Origin: Faecalicatena faecalis
Lineage (GTDB): Bacteria > Bacillota > Clostridia > Lachnospirales > Lachnospiraceae
Assembly: GCF_012524165.2 (NCBI RefSeq)
Contig: NZ_JABACJ020000021.1
Coordinates: forward strand, 1-64,000
Length of the DNA stretch: 64,000 nt
Direction of reading: 5' to 3'
The notes under the pieces were generated by a model that worked only from the letters and a program-made list of their open reading frames with translations, did not search any database and had not been told where the DNA came from. Position numbers and translations under genes: made by a program. Shown here piece after piece: positions 53,103-62,060 of this stretch (positions within the stretch are counted from its first letter, which is position 1; every line of letters begins with the position of its first letter).

Positions 53103-53942
53103 CTATTTTCCCGTCCCCCGTGTCATTCCTGACACAAGATATTTCCTCAGTATCAGCGCCGTAGCCGCAGGCGGCACAATGGCCAGCAGTCCTGCCGCCG
53201 CAGTAATCCCATATTGAATGGAATCCTTCACCATAAACTCGCTTGTCACGATAGACACTGGTTTCGTCTGAAAAGAGGATGCCAGGATCAGCGGAATCTG
53301 GAACTGATTCCAGGCACTTAAGAACATGATGAGTGCACTGGAAATTACGACCGGGTATGCAATCGGCATCAGAATCTCAAAGAAGGTCCGGATCCGTCCA
53401 CATCCGTCCACCCTGGCGGCCTCCTCGATTTCCACCGGGATCGTGCTGAAGTAATTGATCATCAGCCAGATGCTCATTGGCAGGAAGGAACTTGCATATA
53501 CCAGGCTGAGCCAGAACATCTTATCCAGAAGCTGGTAGGAAACAAAAATACGGTAGAGTGGAATCACGGTTGCAAAAACTGGAATGACCATAGTGATCAG
53601 AATCGCATTCTTGATGAGTTTCTTTCCCTTAAATTCCAATCGTGCCAGAGAGTAAGCGGACATCAGGGCCACTGGGAGACCAATCAGCAGAGTGATCCCA
53701 ACAGCCTTGAGGGAATTGAACATTCCCTGGAATAGAATCTTATTCTGTCTGGAAGAGGCTGTGAAAAGGGTGACATAATTATCCCAGTTCAGTTTACTCG
53801 GAAGCATACTCATCGTGTTCTTGAACATCTCAAATTCTGGTGTCACAGATACAGAAAATGCCCAGATAAAGGGGCCTGCCGTGAAGATTAAAAAGATCAC
53901 GACTACGATGAAATAAAGTACCTTTCCGCCTTTTGTCTTCAT
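53103..53942 (-). CDS. ABC sugar transporter permease (MalG-type)
   Basis: 279-residue inner-membrane permease with about six membrane segments and the EAA loop EEAARVDGCGRIRTFFEILMP. It starts at 53942, overlapping the stop of the partner permease by one base. With the partner and the binding protein it should import a sugar or glycoside. No ATPase gene is present, so a shared MsiK-type ATPase elsewhere is expected. Confidence 0.92.
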   Translation of the reverse strand: MKTKGGKVLYFIVVVIFLIFTAGPFIWAFSVSVTPEFEMFKNTMSMLPSKLNWDNYVTLFTASSRQNKILFQGMFNSLKAVGITLLIGLPVALMSAYSLARLEFKGKKLIKNAILITMVIPVFATVIPLYRIFVSYQLLDKMFWLSLVYASSFLPMSIWLMINYFSTIPVEIEEAARVDGCGRIRTFFEILMPIAYPVVISSALIMFLSAWNQFQIPLILASSFQTKPVSIVTSEFMVKDSIQYGITAAAGLLAIVPPAATALILRKYLVSGMTRGTGK

Positions 53943-54817
53943 TAGTATTCCACCTCCCTGGTCAGGTTCCTAAGATAGAAGAAACCAAGTATTGCCGATA
54001 TCAGCATGATGATATAAGTCAGAGCACTTCCTTTTCCAAAATCGAGGAAAGAGAATGTGGTCAGGTAGCTCTCGATCAGAAGATTTTTCCCGAGGTCACT
54101 GTACCCTGCCAGTGCTACGATCTCATCGAAGATATTGATTGCAGTGATAGAAGCAGAGGTAATCCCGATTCCGATAAAAGGAAGCATCAGCGGTCCCGTG
54201 ATATAACGGAAGGAAGACCATCTCCCCGCACCGTCGATCCTTGCGGCTTCATAGAATTCGTGCGGAATCGCCCGAAGCCCGGCCAGGCATACGATTGCTG
54301 TAAAGGGTATGCTCCGCCATGCTACGACAACGGCTACCACGAAAAGCAGCAGGAAACGGTGTGACATCCATTCAATCGGCTGATCAATGACTCCAAGACC
54401 AATCAGCAGCTTATTCATGAATCCATATCCGGGATAGAAGATAAAGCGCCAGATAATTCCATTTACTACGGGAGGCAGAGCCCAAGGCAGGACGGCCGCG
54501 GCCATCAGAAGGCCGGAAATCTTCGTGTCGACATTCAGCATCAGTGCGACACAAATTCCAAAGACTGTTGTAAAAAGGACTACAACTACCAGCAGAAATA
54601 GCGTATTCTGAAGGCTGTACCAGAAAGAATCTGATTCCAGGACGGAACGATAGTTGGCAAGTCCTACAAATCCAGTATCCTGTGGCGCAGTCAGCTTCAT
54701 CTTCTGCAAACTATATGAAAATGTCTTAATAATGGGGTAGTACACGAGTACTGCCATGATGATAATAATTGGCAAAAGGAGCGCAATACCCAGCGCCCCT
54801 TTGTGTTTTTTCTTCAT
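53942..54817 (-). CDS. ABC sugar transporter permease (MalF-type)
   Basis: 291 residues, about six membrane segments, with the EAA loop EFYEAARIDGAGRWSSFRYITGP. The N-terminus (KKKHKGALGIALLLPIIIIM) is a typical cytoplasmic-basic start into the first segment. It is the middle gene of the binding protein-permease-permease operon. Confidence 0.92.
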   Translation of the reverse strand: MKKKHKGALGIALLLPIIIIMAVLVYYPIIKTFSYSLQKMKLTAPQDTGFVGLANYRSVLESDSFWYSLQNTLFLLVVVVLFTTVFGICVALMLNVDTKISGLLMAAAVLPWALPPVVNGIIWRFIFYPGYGFMNKLLIGLGVIDQPIEWMSHRFLLLFVVAVVVAWRSIPFTAIVCLAGLRAIPHEFYEAARIDGAGRWSSFRYITGPLMLPFIGIGITSASITAINIFDEIVALAGYSDLGKNLLIESYLTTFSFLDFGKGSALTYIIMLISAILGFFYLRNLTREVEY

Positions 54818-54888
54818 AGTCTTTATTCTCCGCTTCTTACGTGCTTTGAAATTCCATAAGTATGACTTCTATTCGTAAAGCCTTTTTC

Positions 54889-54914
54889 GCCCAGGTATCA
54901 GATCGAACCTGGGC
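54889..54914 (-). other. Hairpin between binding-protein and permease genes
   Basis: GCCCAGGT and ACCTGGGC with a ten-base loop, read leftward just after the binding-protein stop codon and followed by GAAAAAGG rather than a T-run. Such hairpins commonly protect the abundant binding-protein message. Confidence 0.6.
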
Positions 54915-54921
54915 TGTACTT

Positions 54922-56199
54922 TTATTTTCCGGCTAATTCTGTCACTTTTTTATTCATGGCATCGAATGCTTCCTGTGCAGAAGCCTCTCCGAGTACCATC
55001 TTGTTGACGTTATTATAGATTGCATTGCTCATCTCAGAGTAGTAATCCGGGATTCCGTTCGGGAACGGAGACTGGATCAGCTTTGCCTCGTCAAGCATTG
55101 CACCTGCGTTCTGGATGGTTCCATCGTCGATGAGGTCGGCCAGTACAGAGTTTCTTGTAGGGATAGAGCTATTTGCCTGGTACAGTTCTTTCTGTGTCTC
55201 AGCAGAAGTATACCACTTTACGAACTCTTTTGCAGCATCTTTATTCTCAGAGAATTTTGTAACACCAACTGCTTCTGGCAGAGGCATGGTCTTTTTTGAG
55301 GCTGCATCTTTTCCAGGCAAAAGGATTGCTTCGATCTGTCCCACTACACTGCATTCCTCTTCATTGCTGCTGATTCCGACGAACTTGGTCGGTCCCACCA
55401 TGAAGCTTGCTTCACCTGCTGTCAGTTTACGGTAAGCGTCCATTCCAGATGCAGTCTTTAAGGCAGGATCAGTGAATCCCTCGTCGACCAGCTTCTTCTC
55501 AAACGTAAGAGCGTCGAGAACGGCATCCTGATTGAGTGTTCCATCCTCGTTAAAGACCTGTCCGCTTCTGGAATATGCCATCCACATCATAGAAGTGGTT
55601 GCAGATTCATCTGCATTCATCGGCATAGTGTAAGGATATTCTACGATTCCGGCATCTTTGATTTTCTTTAAAGCGTCATATACTTCATCCCATGTCTCAG
55701 GAGCCTTTTCGATTCCTGCCTGTTTGAAATGTTCCTTGTTGTAATATGCGATACGGTAATCGTTCGCATATGGAACAGCCAGAACCTTTCCATCAATGGA
55801 AAATGTCTCCAGTGTAGGCATATCGGCCTTGTCCTCGTCTGTCATCTCGATCTCTTCAAGCCATCCGGCGCTGTTCATCTCGCCGACCCATGACCAGTCG
55901 ACTTCAATGACATCTGCTGCGGCAGCTCCGCCGGAAGCGGCTATTGCTACTTTATCGCGGATATCATCCCAGCTTACTACATTCATGACTACATTGATGC
56001 TGCTCTCTTCTGTAAAAGCATCCAGCATCTCATCACTTGGGACTGCCCATTCCGGGACCATGACAGTGATTTCCTTTCCGTCAGACTTAGGGGCATCCTC
56101 TTTTTTGTTTTCTTCTGCTTTTTTGTCAGAACCGCAGCCTACTGCGAGCGTTCCAATCAAAGCGGTGCATAGAAGCACACTCAATAGTTTCTTTTTCAT
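54922..56199 (-). CDS. ABC transporter solute-binding lipoprotein (sugar type)
   Basis: 425 residues. Signal peptide with lipobox LAVGC and lipid-anchored Cys22, followed by an acidic/lysine-rich linker (GSDKKAEENKKEDAPK). The mature part is a family 1 extracellular solute-binding protein (EITVMVPEWAVPSDEML, GKVLAVPYANDYRIAYYN). It presents the sugar to the two permeases downstream. Confidence 0.92.
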   Translation of the reverse strand: MKKKLLSVLLCTALIGTLAVGCGSDKKAEENKKEDAPKSDGKEITVMVPEWAVPSDEMLDAFTEESSINVVMNVVSWDDIRDKVAIAASGGAAAADVIEVDWSWVGEMNSAGWLEEIEMTDEDKADMPTLETFSIDGKVLAVPYANDYRIAYYNKEHFKQAGIEKAPETWDEVYDALKKIKDAGIVEYPYTMPMNADESATTSMMWMAYSRSGQVFNEDGTLNQDAVLDALTFEKKLVDEGFTDPALKTASGMDAYRKLTAGEASFMVGPTKFVGISSNEEECSVVGQIEAILLPGKDAASKKTMPLPEAVGVTKFSENKDAAKEFVKWYTSAETQKELYQANSSIPTRNSVLADLIDDGTIQNAGAMLDEAKLIQSPFPNGIPDYYSEMSNAIYNNVNKMVLGEASAQEAFDAMNKKVTELAGK

Positions 56200-56255
56200 A
56201 ACTTCCTCCTTTGTGTGTGTAACTTGGGCCTGGTATTGTTAAGCCTTCGTTACAA

Positions 56256-56284
56256 AGTATATCCAATTCAAACCCAGCCTGCAA
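56256..56284 (-). promoter_or_regulatory. Promoter of the ABC sugar operon
   Basis: On the minus strand TTGCAG (56279-56284) and TATACT (56256-56261) with a 17-base spacer, about 60 bases before the binding-protein start. Confidence 0.6.
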
Positions 56285-56423
56285 GATACAGGTATGATTT
56301 GCCGATTTATTTTTCACATAAGTATACTGATTTATTGAATTTATCTATCTTCAAAATCCCTCTCTAAAACGTACCTGCAGGCAAAGCGGCTGTGCTTGAA
56401 AGTTCCGGAGAATCATATATCCG

Positions 56424-57656
56424 CTAGGACGGACGAAGGATAGATTTTTGATATTGTTTCGGGGACATTCCGTAGGTCCGTTTAAAAATCCGGGTGAAGT
56501 AATTGATATCATTATACCCACAGGATGCTGCTATGGTGGTGATGGACAACGAGGAGGAATTGATCAGCGTGATGGCCCGGCGCAGGCGTACCTGGTGGAT
56601 ATAATCGGTCAGAGTGATCCCTGCCTCTTTTTTGAACAGGCTTGATAGATAGTTCTTATTCATATTGCACATCTCTGCGAAAAAAGCGAGACTTAAATCC
56701 TCTGCATAATGGAAGTCAATATAGGAAATGACGTCCTTAATAACCTGGGAATAGCCAGTCATGGAGTGATTCTTCACCATCAGACAGTACTTGTGCAGCA
56801 TATCCGATGCAAGATGGTCCAGTTCCCGCTCTGAACGTGCTTCATTGATCAGAATGGCAAATTTACCGGACAGGTCATCGATATACAGTGGATGGACCCC
56901 GCCAGATTCCACTGCTTTCCGAAAAAGTGTATTCAGGATGATCACTCCGTGCTTCTTATTTAGAAGGGCATTCTCCGTTCTGGGCCTGAGCTGAAAGGTC
57001 TGGAATTTCTGATGCAGCTCGTGTGCCCTTTTCTCATCTCCTTTGGAGACTGCCTCCAGCATCTGATTCTCTACTTTGTAGCGTTCCTCAATGGTACTGA
57101 CAGAAATCTCAGGGTTTTTCCGTATTTTCAGAATCAATGGGGAATGCTCCATCTGGATCTCACCCTGGTCAGGAAGATGTGAGATTGAGTATTCAGTGTG
57201 GAAAAGTCCCTGCGAAAGATTCAGAACAAGTGATTCGAAGCTTTCTATATTGGAAAGTACCGGGGTGGAGGCGTAATACAGACGGATATCCTCAAATAGC
57301 TGTTCCGGTATACTTAAATGCTCCATGATTTGGCGGATCGTTTCTGGTTTAGGAGTGGTCTCCAGATAAGGTCCAATCACAAAATGCGGGGATTCATAAT
57401 CATATAAATAGAGAGAGGGAAGACGGAGGAACATATAATACATCCCGAAAGAATCCTGGTATCTTATCATTTTCCCGGAAGTGACGTATTGTTCGAGGAA
57501 AAACTGTAAAGCCTGATAGTTATAGTCTTCATACAGACGCAGTCTCAGCCCGTTGTCTGTCCGTGACAGGTTAGAATTGTCCTTGAAGACCACACAGCAT
57601 CCGACATTGCATGCGGTGACCGCCTCCTGAAAAAGTTCAAGCTGTTTATGCTCCAT
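56424..57656 (-). CDS. AraC-family regulator with N-terminal sensory region
   Basis: 410 residues. The C-terminal ~100 residues hold the two AraC helix-turn-helix motifs (LSLAFFAEMCNMNKNYLSSLFKK and ITTIAASCGYNDINYFTRIFKR). The N-terminal ~300 residues include a PocR-like start (LELFQEAVTACNVGCCVVFKD) and no membrane segment, so it is likely a cytoplasmic sensor. It lies between the ABC operon and the HAD-GH3-symporter genes and probably controls one or both. Confidence 0.88.
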   Translation of the reverse strand: MEHKQLELFQEAVTACNVGCCVVFKDNSNLSRTDNGLRLRLYEDYNYQALQFFLEQYVTSGKMIRYQDSFGMYYMFLRLPSLYLYDYESPHFVIGPYLETTPKPETIRQIMEHLSIPEQLFEDIRLYYASTPVLSNIESFESLVLNLSQGLFHTEYSISHLPDQGEIQMEHSPLILKIRKNPEISVSTIEERYKVENQMLEAVSKGDEKRAHELHQKFQTFQLRPRTENALLNKKHGVIILNTLFRKAVESGGVHPLYIDDLSGKFAILINEARSERELDHLASDMLHKYCLMVKNHSMTGYSQVIKDVISYIDFHYAEDLSLAFFAEMCNMNKNYLSSLFKKEAGITLTDYIHQVRLRRAITLINSSSLSITTIAASCGYNDINYFTRIFKRTYGMSPKQYQKSILRPS

Positions 57657-57828
57657 GTAATCCCCCCCCTTTAAAGTAATACAATATTAAGTTAAAATCA
57701 TACAAATTATTCCTGTTAAATAAAATAACATAAAATTGTGCTAAAAACAATGGATATTATTATTCTTTTAAAATGTAAAATCGAGTATTTTAAATGTATC
57801 AAACAAGAGAAAGAGAGGACATGTTACG
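57657..57828. other. AT-rich divergent spacer
   Basis: 172 very AT-rich bases between the AraC gene and the HAD gene. Both promoters should lie here, but I see no single convincing -35/-10 pair or operator. Confidence 0.4.
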
Positions 57829-58677
57829 ATGAATAACCCTTTTTCAGACTTTCGTAAGAAACAAAACAATCTGGTCTGTATCGACTCTGATGGGTGCGCC
57901 ATTGACAGTATGGATATCAAGCATATCCGCTGCTTTGGCCCGTGCATGATAACAGAGTGGAATTTGGAAGCGGACCAGGACGTAATCCTGAGACGGTGGA
58001 ATGTAGTGAATCTATATTCTATGACCAGGGGAATCAACCGTTTTAAGGGGCTGGCGGCCGCACTTAGAGAAGTGGATCAAAAAGAAAAGGCGATTGAGGA
58101 TGTAGAGACACTGATTCGATGGACAAATGAGTCGGATGAGTTGTCAAATGCGGCGCTTGAAAGGGAAATTGAAAGGACTCACAGCATCTGCCTGAAAAAG
58201 GCACTTAATTGGTCTAAAGCTGTGAATGAGGCAATCACAAAGCTTCCAAAAGAAGAGATCCGGCCGTTTGAACATGTAAAAGAAGTACTTGAAAAGCTGC
58301 ACGAGACCTGTGATATCGCAATTGTCTCCTCAGCGAATTATGAGGCAGTAAAGGAAGAGTGGACCAGATTCGGCCTTCTGGAACACGTAGATGTGGTCCT
58401 GGCACAAAATGCTGGTTCTAAGAAGAGCTGTATCGAAAGACTTTTGACCTATGGATATTCCAGAGACCATGTCATGATGGCAGGTGATGCGCCGGGGGAT
58501 CTGGATGCGGCTGAGAAAAATGGTGTGTTTTATTATCCGATTCTGGTTTCCAGAGAGGCAGAAAGCTGGGAACAGATGGAGTCCGCTGTGGATAAAATGA
58601 AGAATGGGACATTTGCAGGGGAATATCAGGCAGAACTGAAAAAAGAATTTGTGGAAAACCTATCAAAAGAAAGATAA
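57829..58677 (+). CDS. HAD-superfamily hydrolase
   Basis: 282 residues with motif I CIDSDGCAID (about residues 22-31), motif II IVSSANYEA and motif IV MMAGDAPGDLDAAEK. It is probably a small-molecule phosphatase. It starts the rightward group HAD-GH3-symporter; the GH3 gene follows after 13 bases. The substrate could be a sugar phosphate from the same pathway, which is inference. Confidence 0.87.
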   Translation: MNNPFSDFRKKQNNLVCIDSDGCAIDSMDIKHIRCFGPCMITEWNLEADQDVILRRWNVVNLYSMTRGINRFKGLAAALREVDQKEKAIEDVETLIRWTNESDELSNAALEREIERTHSICLKKALNWSKAVNEAITKLPKEEIRPFEHVKEVLEKLHETCDIAIVSSANYEAVKEEWTRFGLLEHVDVVLAQNAGSKKSCIERLLTYGYSRDHVMMAGDAPGDLDAAEKNGVFYYPILVSREAESWEQMESAVDKMKNGTFAGEYQAELKKEFVENLSKER

Positions 58678-58690
58678 AGGAGGAACGAAG

Positions 58691-60400
58691 ATGGTAAATT
58701 TAAGAGAAAAACCGTACTATTTGAATGAAGAACAGATCCAGTGGATCGAAGATACGATTGCCGGAATGACGGACGAGGAGAAAATCGGTCAGCTTTTTGT
58801 CAATATGGTGGCTAACGAGGAGGAAAGAAAACCTGAGAACCTCAAAAAAATCCTGGATACGTACCACCCAGGTGCCATCCGTTACCATAATGCATCGAAG
58901 GAAGAGTTGTGGGATATGGCAGATTGTCTGCAGAAGACAACAAAGATCCCGCTTTTGATTGCCTCGAACTGCGAAGCAGGAGGAAATGGAGGAACAAAAG
59001 GCGGTACACCGATTGCAAATGGAGCAGCACTTGCAGCAATCGATTCTGAGGATGCAGTATACCGTATGGCAGAGGTCTCTGCGAGAGAGGCTGCCGCGGT
59101 CGGCTGTAACTGGAATTTTGCACCTGTTGTGGATCTGACCTACAACTGGCGCAATACAATCGTACAGCTTCGTGCATTTAACGATGAACCCGATGATGTC
59201 ATCCGTTATACAAAGGCATTTTTCAAGGGAATGAAGACACAGAATATAGCGACTTGTATGAAACATTTCCCGGGAGATGGTACAGAGGAAAATGATCAGC
59301 ACCTGATCATGGGCGTAAATGAATTCGATTGTGAGAAGTGGGACCAGACATTTGGTAAGGTATATCAGGAATTGATCGATGAAGGTGTGATGACGATCAT
59401 GGCGGGGCATATTGCACTTCCGGCATATTCCAGAAAACTGCGTCCTGGCATCAAGGACGAGGAAATCCGTCCGGCGACATTGGCACCGGAACTGATTACA
59501 GACCTGTTAAAGGGACAGCTCGGATTCAATGGTATGGTCGTCACGGATGCATCCCATATGATCGGCATGTTTGGGGCAACAATTCCGAGATGCCAGCAGG
59601 TACCACAGGCGATTGCGGCTGGATGTGATATGTATCTCTTCTTCAATGACAGGGATGAAGATTTTGGCTATATGATGGAAGGATATAGAAACGGTACGAT
59701 TACAGAGGAGCGTCTCAATGATGCACTCCACCGAATCCTGGGAGTAAAAGCTGCATTGAACCTTCACATTCTTCAGAAAGAAGAAAAACTGATGGCTCCG
59801 AAAGAAAATCTGAAAGTAGTAGGCTGCAAGGAGCACTTAGAAGTATCCCGTGAGCTTGCAGACCAGTATGTGACACTTGTAAAAGACCGCTTGAATTATC
59901 TGCCGATGACACCAAATAGATACCAAAGAATCAAATTAGTTTACATAGGGTCTGAAGCAACGGTCATTGCAGGGACAAAATTCGAGTCCAACGATAAGGT
60001 GATCATAGCAGATATCGTATCACAGTTAGAGGCAGCAGGCTTTGAAGTAGATGCTGAGGTCGCATCTAAAAAGGGAAAGATGGAGGAGTTCAAGAAAAAC
60101 TACGATTGTGTCCTTCTCGTTCTCAATGTGCAGGGATTTGCACAGTATAATACAATGCGTATTAAATGGGATGAACCGACAAAACAGCCATGGTATATGT
60201 CAGAGCTTCCAACATTCGTGGTATCCTTAAGCAATACGAATAACCTGATCGACGTACCAATGGCAAGATGCTATATCAATGCATATATGGATCATCATGA
60301 GAGCTTTGCCGCAGTATTGGAGAAAATGATGGGCAACAGTGAGTTTAAAGGAAGATACAATGAGAACGTCTTCTGTGGAAGATGGGAGACAAGATTTTAA
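58691..60400 (+). CDS. Glycoside hydrolase family 3 (NagZ/beta-glucosidase-like)
   Basis: 569 residues from ATG 58691 (AAAGGAGGA upstream). No signal peptide, so it acts in the cytoplasm. The GH3 barrel has KHFPGDGTEENDQHL (compare KHFPGHG of NagZ) and the nucleophile in MVVTDASHMIGMF near residue 285; a C-terminal alpha/beta domain follows. It likely cleaves a beta-linked sugar brought in by the adjacent transporters. Whether it prefers glucosides or N-acetylhexosaminides cannot be told. Confidence 0.88.
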   Translation: MVNLREKPYYLNEEQIQWIEDTIAGMTDEEKIGQLFVNMVANEEERKPENLKKILDTYHPGAIRYHNASKEELWDMADCLQKTTKIPLLIASNCEAGGNGGTKGGTPIANGAALAAIDSEDAVYRMAEVSAREAAAVGCNWNFAPVVDLTYNWRNTIVQLRAFNDEPDDVIRYTKAFFKGMKTQNIATCMKHFPGDGTEENDQHLIMGVNEFDCEKWDQTFGKVYQELIDEGVMTIMAGHIALPAYSRKLRPGIKDEEIRPATLAPELITDLLKGQLGFNGMVVTDASHMIGMFGATIPRCQQVPQAIAAGCDMYLFFNDRDEDFGYMMEGYRNGTITEERLNDALHRILGVKAALNLHILQKEEKLMAPKENLKVVGCKEHLEVSRELADQYVTLVKDRLNYLPMTPNRYQRIKLVYIGSEATVIAGTKFESNDKVIIADIVSQLEAAGFEVDAEVASKKGKMEEFKKNYDCVLLVLNVQGFAQYNTMRIKWDEPTKQPWYMSELPTFVVSLSNTNNLIDVPMARCYINAYMDHHESFAAVLEKMMGNSEFKGRYNENVFCGRWETRF

Positions 60401-60447
60401 CCTCATAAGCAGCGCTCACTGCTATGGGAGTATAAAGAAGCAACAGA

Positions 60448-60466
60448 GTGGATTCCAAATATCCGC
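60448..60466. repeat. Short hairpin repeat, GCGGAT family, copy 3
   Basis: GTGGATTCCAAATATCCGC followed by TTT: the first arm has a C-to-T change that keeps pairing as G-U. It lies between GH3 and the symporter gene. Confidence 0.55.
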
Positions 60467-60496
60467 TTTAATTAGATATTCAGAGAGGTGAAGAGG

Positions 60497-61900
60497 ATGA
60501 ATGAAAAAGCAGTAAAGCCATTTGGCATTAAGGATAAAATCGGTTACATGTTCGGTGATTTTGGAAATGATTTTACATTCATGTTTTCCAGTACATTCCT
60601 CATGGTCTTTTACATGAAGGTACTGGGAATCAGCGGGGCAGCGGTCGGAACACTGTTTTTGGTAGCAAGGTTCGTGGATGCGTTCACAGATGTGACCATG
60701 GGACGTATCGTGGATACATGCAAGCCAGGGAAAGACGGGAAGTTCAAGCGCTGGATTCGGATTATGGCAGGTCCGGTGGCAATCGCCAGCTTTCTGATGT
60801 ATCAGTCAGCAATGGCGGATGCATCTATGACAGCAAAGATGATCTATATGTATGTGACATATATTCTTTGGGGCAGCATCTGTTATACGGGAATCAATAT
60901 TCCGTATGGCTCCATGGCATCTGCAATCACAGATGTTCCGGAGGAGCGTACCGCGCTCTCCACATTCCGAAGCATCGGTGCAACTCTGGCTCAGCTCGTG
61001 ATCGGTGTGGGCGGTCCGATGATCATCTATATGACAGACGCAAATGGTGTTCAGATCATTAGAAATGATGGAAAGATTTTCCCGGTAGTTGCAGGTATTT
61101 TTTCTCTCTGCGCGATTATCTGCTATGTGATCTGCTATAAATGCACAACAGAACGTATTAAGATCAAGCCCGATCCGAATGCAGAAAAGATTTCCCTTGC
61201 AAAGACATTTGGGGCAATTTTCTCCAACAGAGCACTGCTGGGAATCGTGGGGGCAGCCATTTTCCTGCTGCTGAGCTCCCTGATGCTTTCCAGCGTCAAT
61301 ACCTATTTATATGCGGATTATTTTGGAAATGTAAAAGCACTTTCTACCTATAATATGATTACAATGATCTGCTCCCTTCTAATGGCTTCCATTACAGGCG
61401 TGGTCGTAAAACGATTTGGGAAGAAAGAATCCGCAGCAGCAGCCACCATTTTTACAGGAATCGTTTTCCTGGTGTTGGGTCTGCTGAATGTGAAAAATGT
61501 CTGGGTATTTGTGATTGTTGCTGCGATTGGATTTTTAGGGGTGAATTATTTCAACCTGATTATCTGGGCGAACATCATTGATGTCATCGATGACGTGGAA
61601 GTGAGGACTGGAAAGAGGGAAGATGGTACTGTATATGCAGTATATTCTTTTGCAAGAAAAGTAGGACAGGCACTTGCAGGTGGACTGGGAGGATATGCAC
61701 TGGGTCTGATTGGTTATGTGTCTGCTGCGAAGACACAGACAGAAGAGGTCTTAAAAGGGCTTTACAAGCTGGCGACGGTCGTGCCTGGCGTGTTATTCCT
61801 TTGTGTAGCCCTGATGCTGATTTTCGTTTATCCGCTTACCAAGAAAAAGGTAGAGGAGAACGTAGAATATCTGCGTGCGAAGAGAGACGGGGCAAAATAA
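60497..61900 (+). CDS. GPH-family sugar:cation symporter
   Basis: 467-residue MFS-like transporter of the MelB group with about twelve membrane segments. The start at ATG 60497 follows AGAGAGGTG. Motifs include GYMFGDFGNDFTFMFSSTF, ARFVDAFTDVTMGRIVDT and NIPYGSMASAITD. It probably imports the glycoside used by the GH3 enzyme, giving a second uptake route beside the ABC system. Confidence 0.9.
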   Translation: MNEKAVKPFGIKDKIGYMFGDFGNDFTFMFSSTFLMVFYMKVLGISGAAVGTLFLVARFVDAFTDVTMGRIVDTCKPGKDGKFKRWIRIMAGPVAIASFLMYQSAMADASMTAKMIYMYVTYILWGSICYTGINIPYGSMASAITDVPEERTALSTFRSIGATLAQLVIGVGGPMIIYMTDANGVQIIRNDGKIFPVVAGIFSLCAIICYVICYKCTTERIKIKPDPNAEKISLAKTFGAIFSNRALLGIVGAAIFLLLSSLMLSSVNTYLYADYFGNVKALSTYNMITMICSLLMASITGVVVKRFGKKESAAAATIFTGIVFLVLGLLNVKNVWVFVIVAAIGFLGVNYFNLIIWANIIDVIDDVEVRTGKREDGTVYAVYSFARKVGQALAGGLGGYALGLIGYVSAAKTQTEEVLKGLYKLATVVPGVLFLCVALMLIFVYPLTKKKVEENVEYLRAKRDGAK

Positions 61901-62060
61901 AAGAAATCAGCATGAAATTGTACTGGAATTAGAAAAAACTATTATAACGCTTTCACAAATAATCTAGTATGGTAGAATTACGCTTCCATTATTGGAACAA
62001 GAATAGATTTCATGGAACAATATATGGAAAATGATTCAAAAAGTGAAGGAGGAATCAGTC

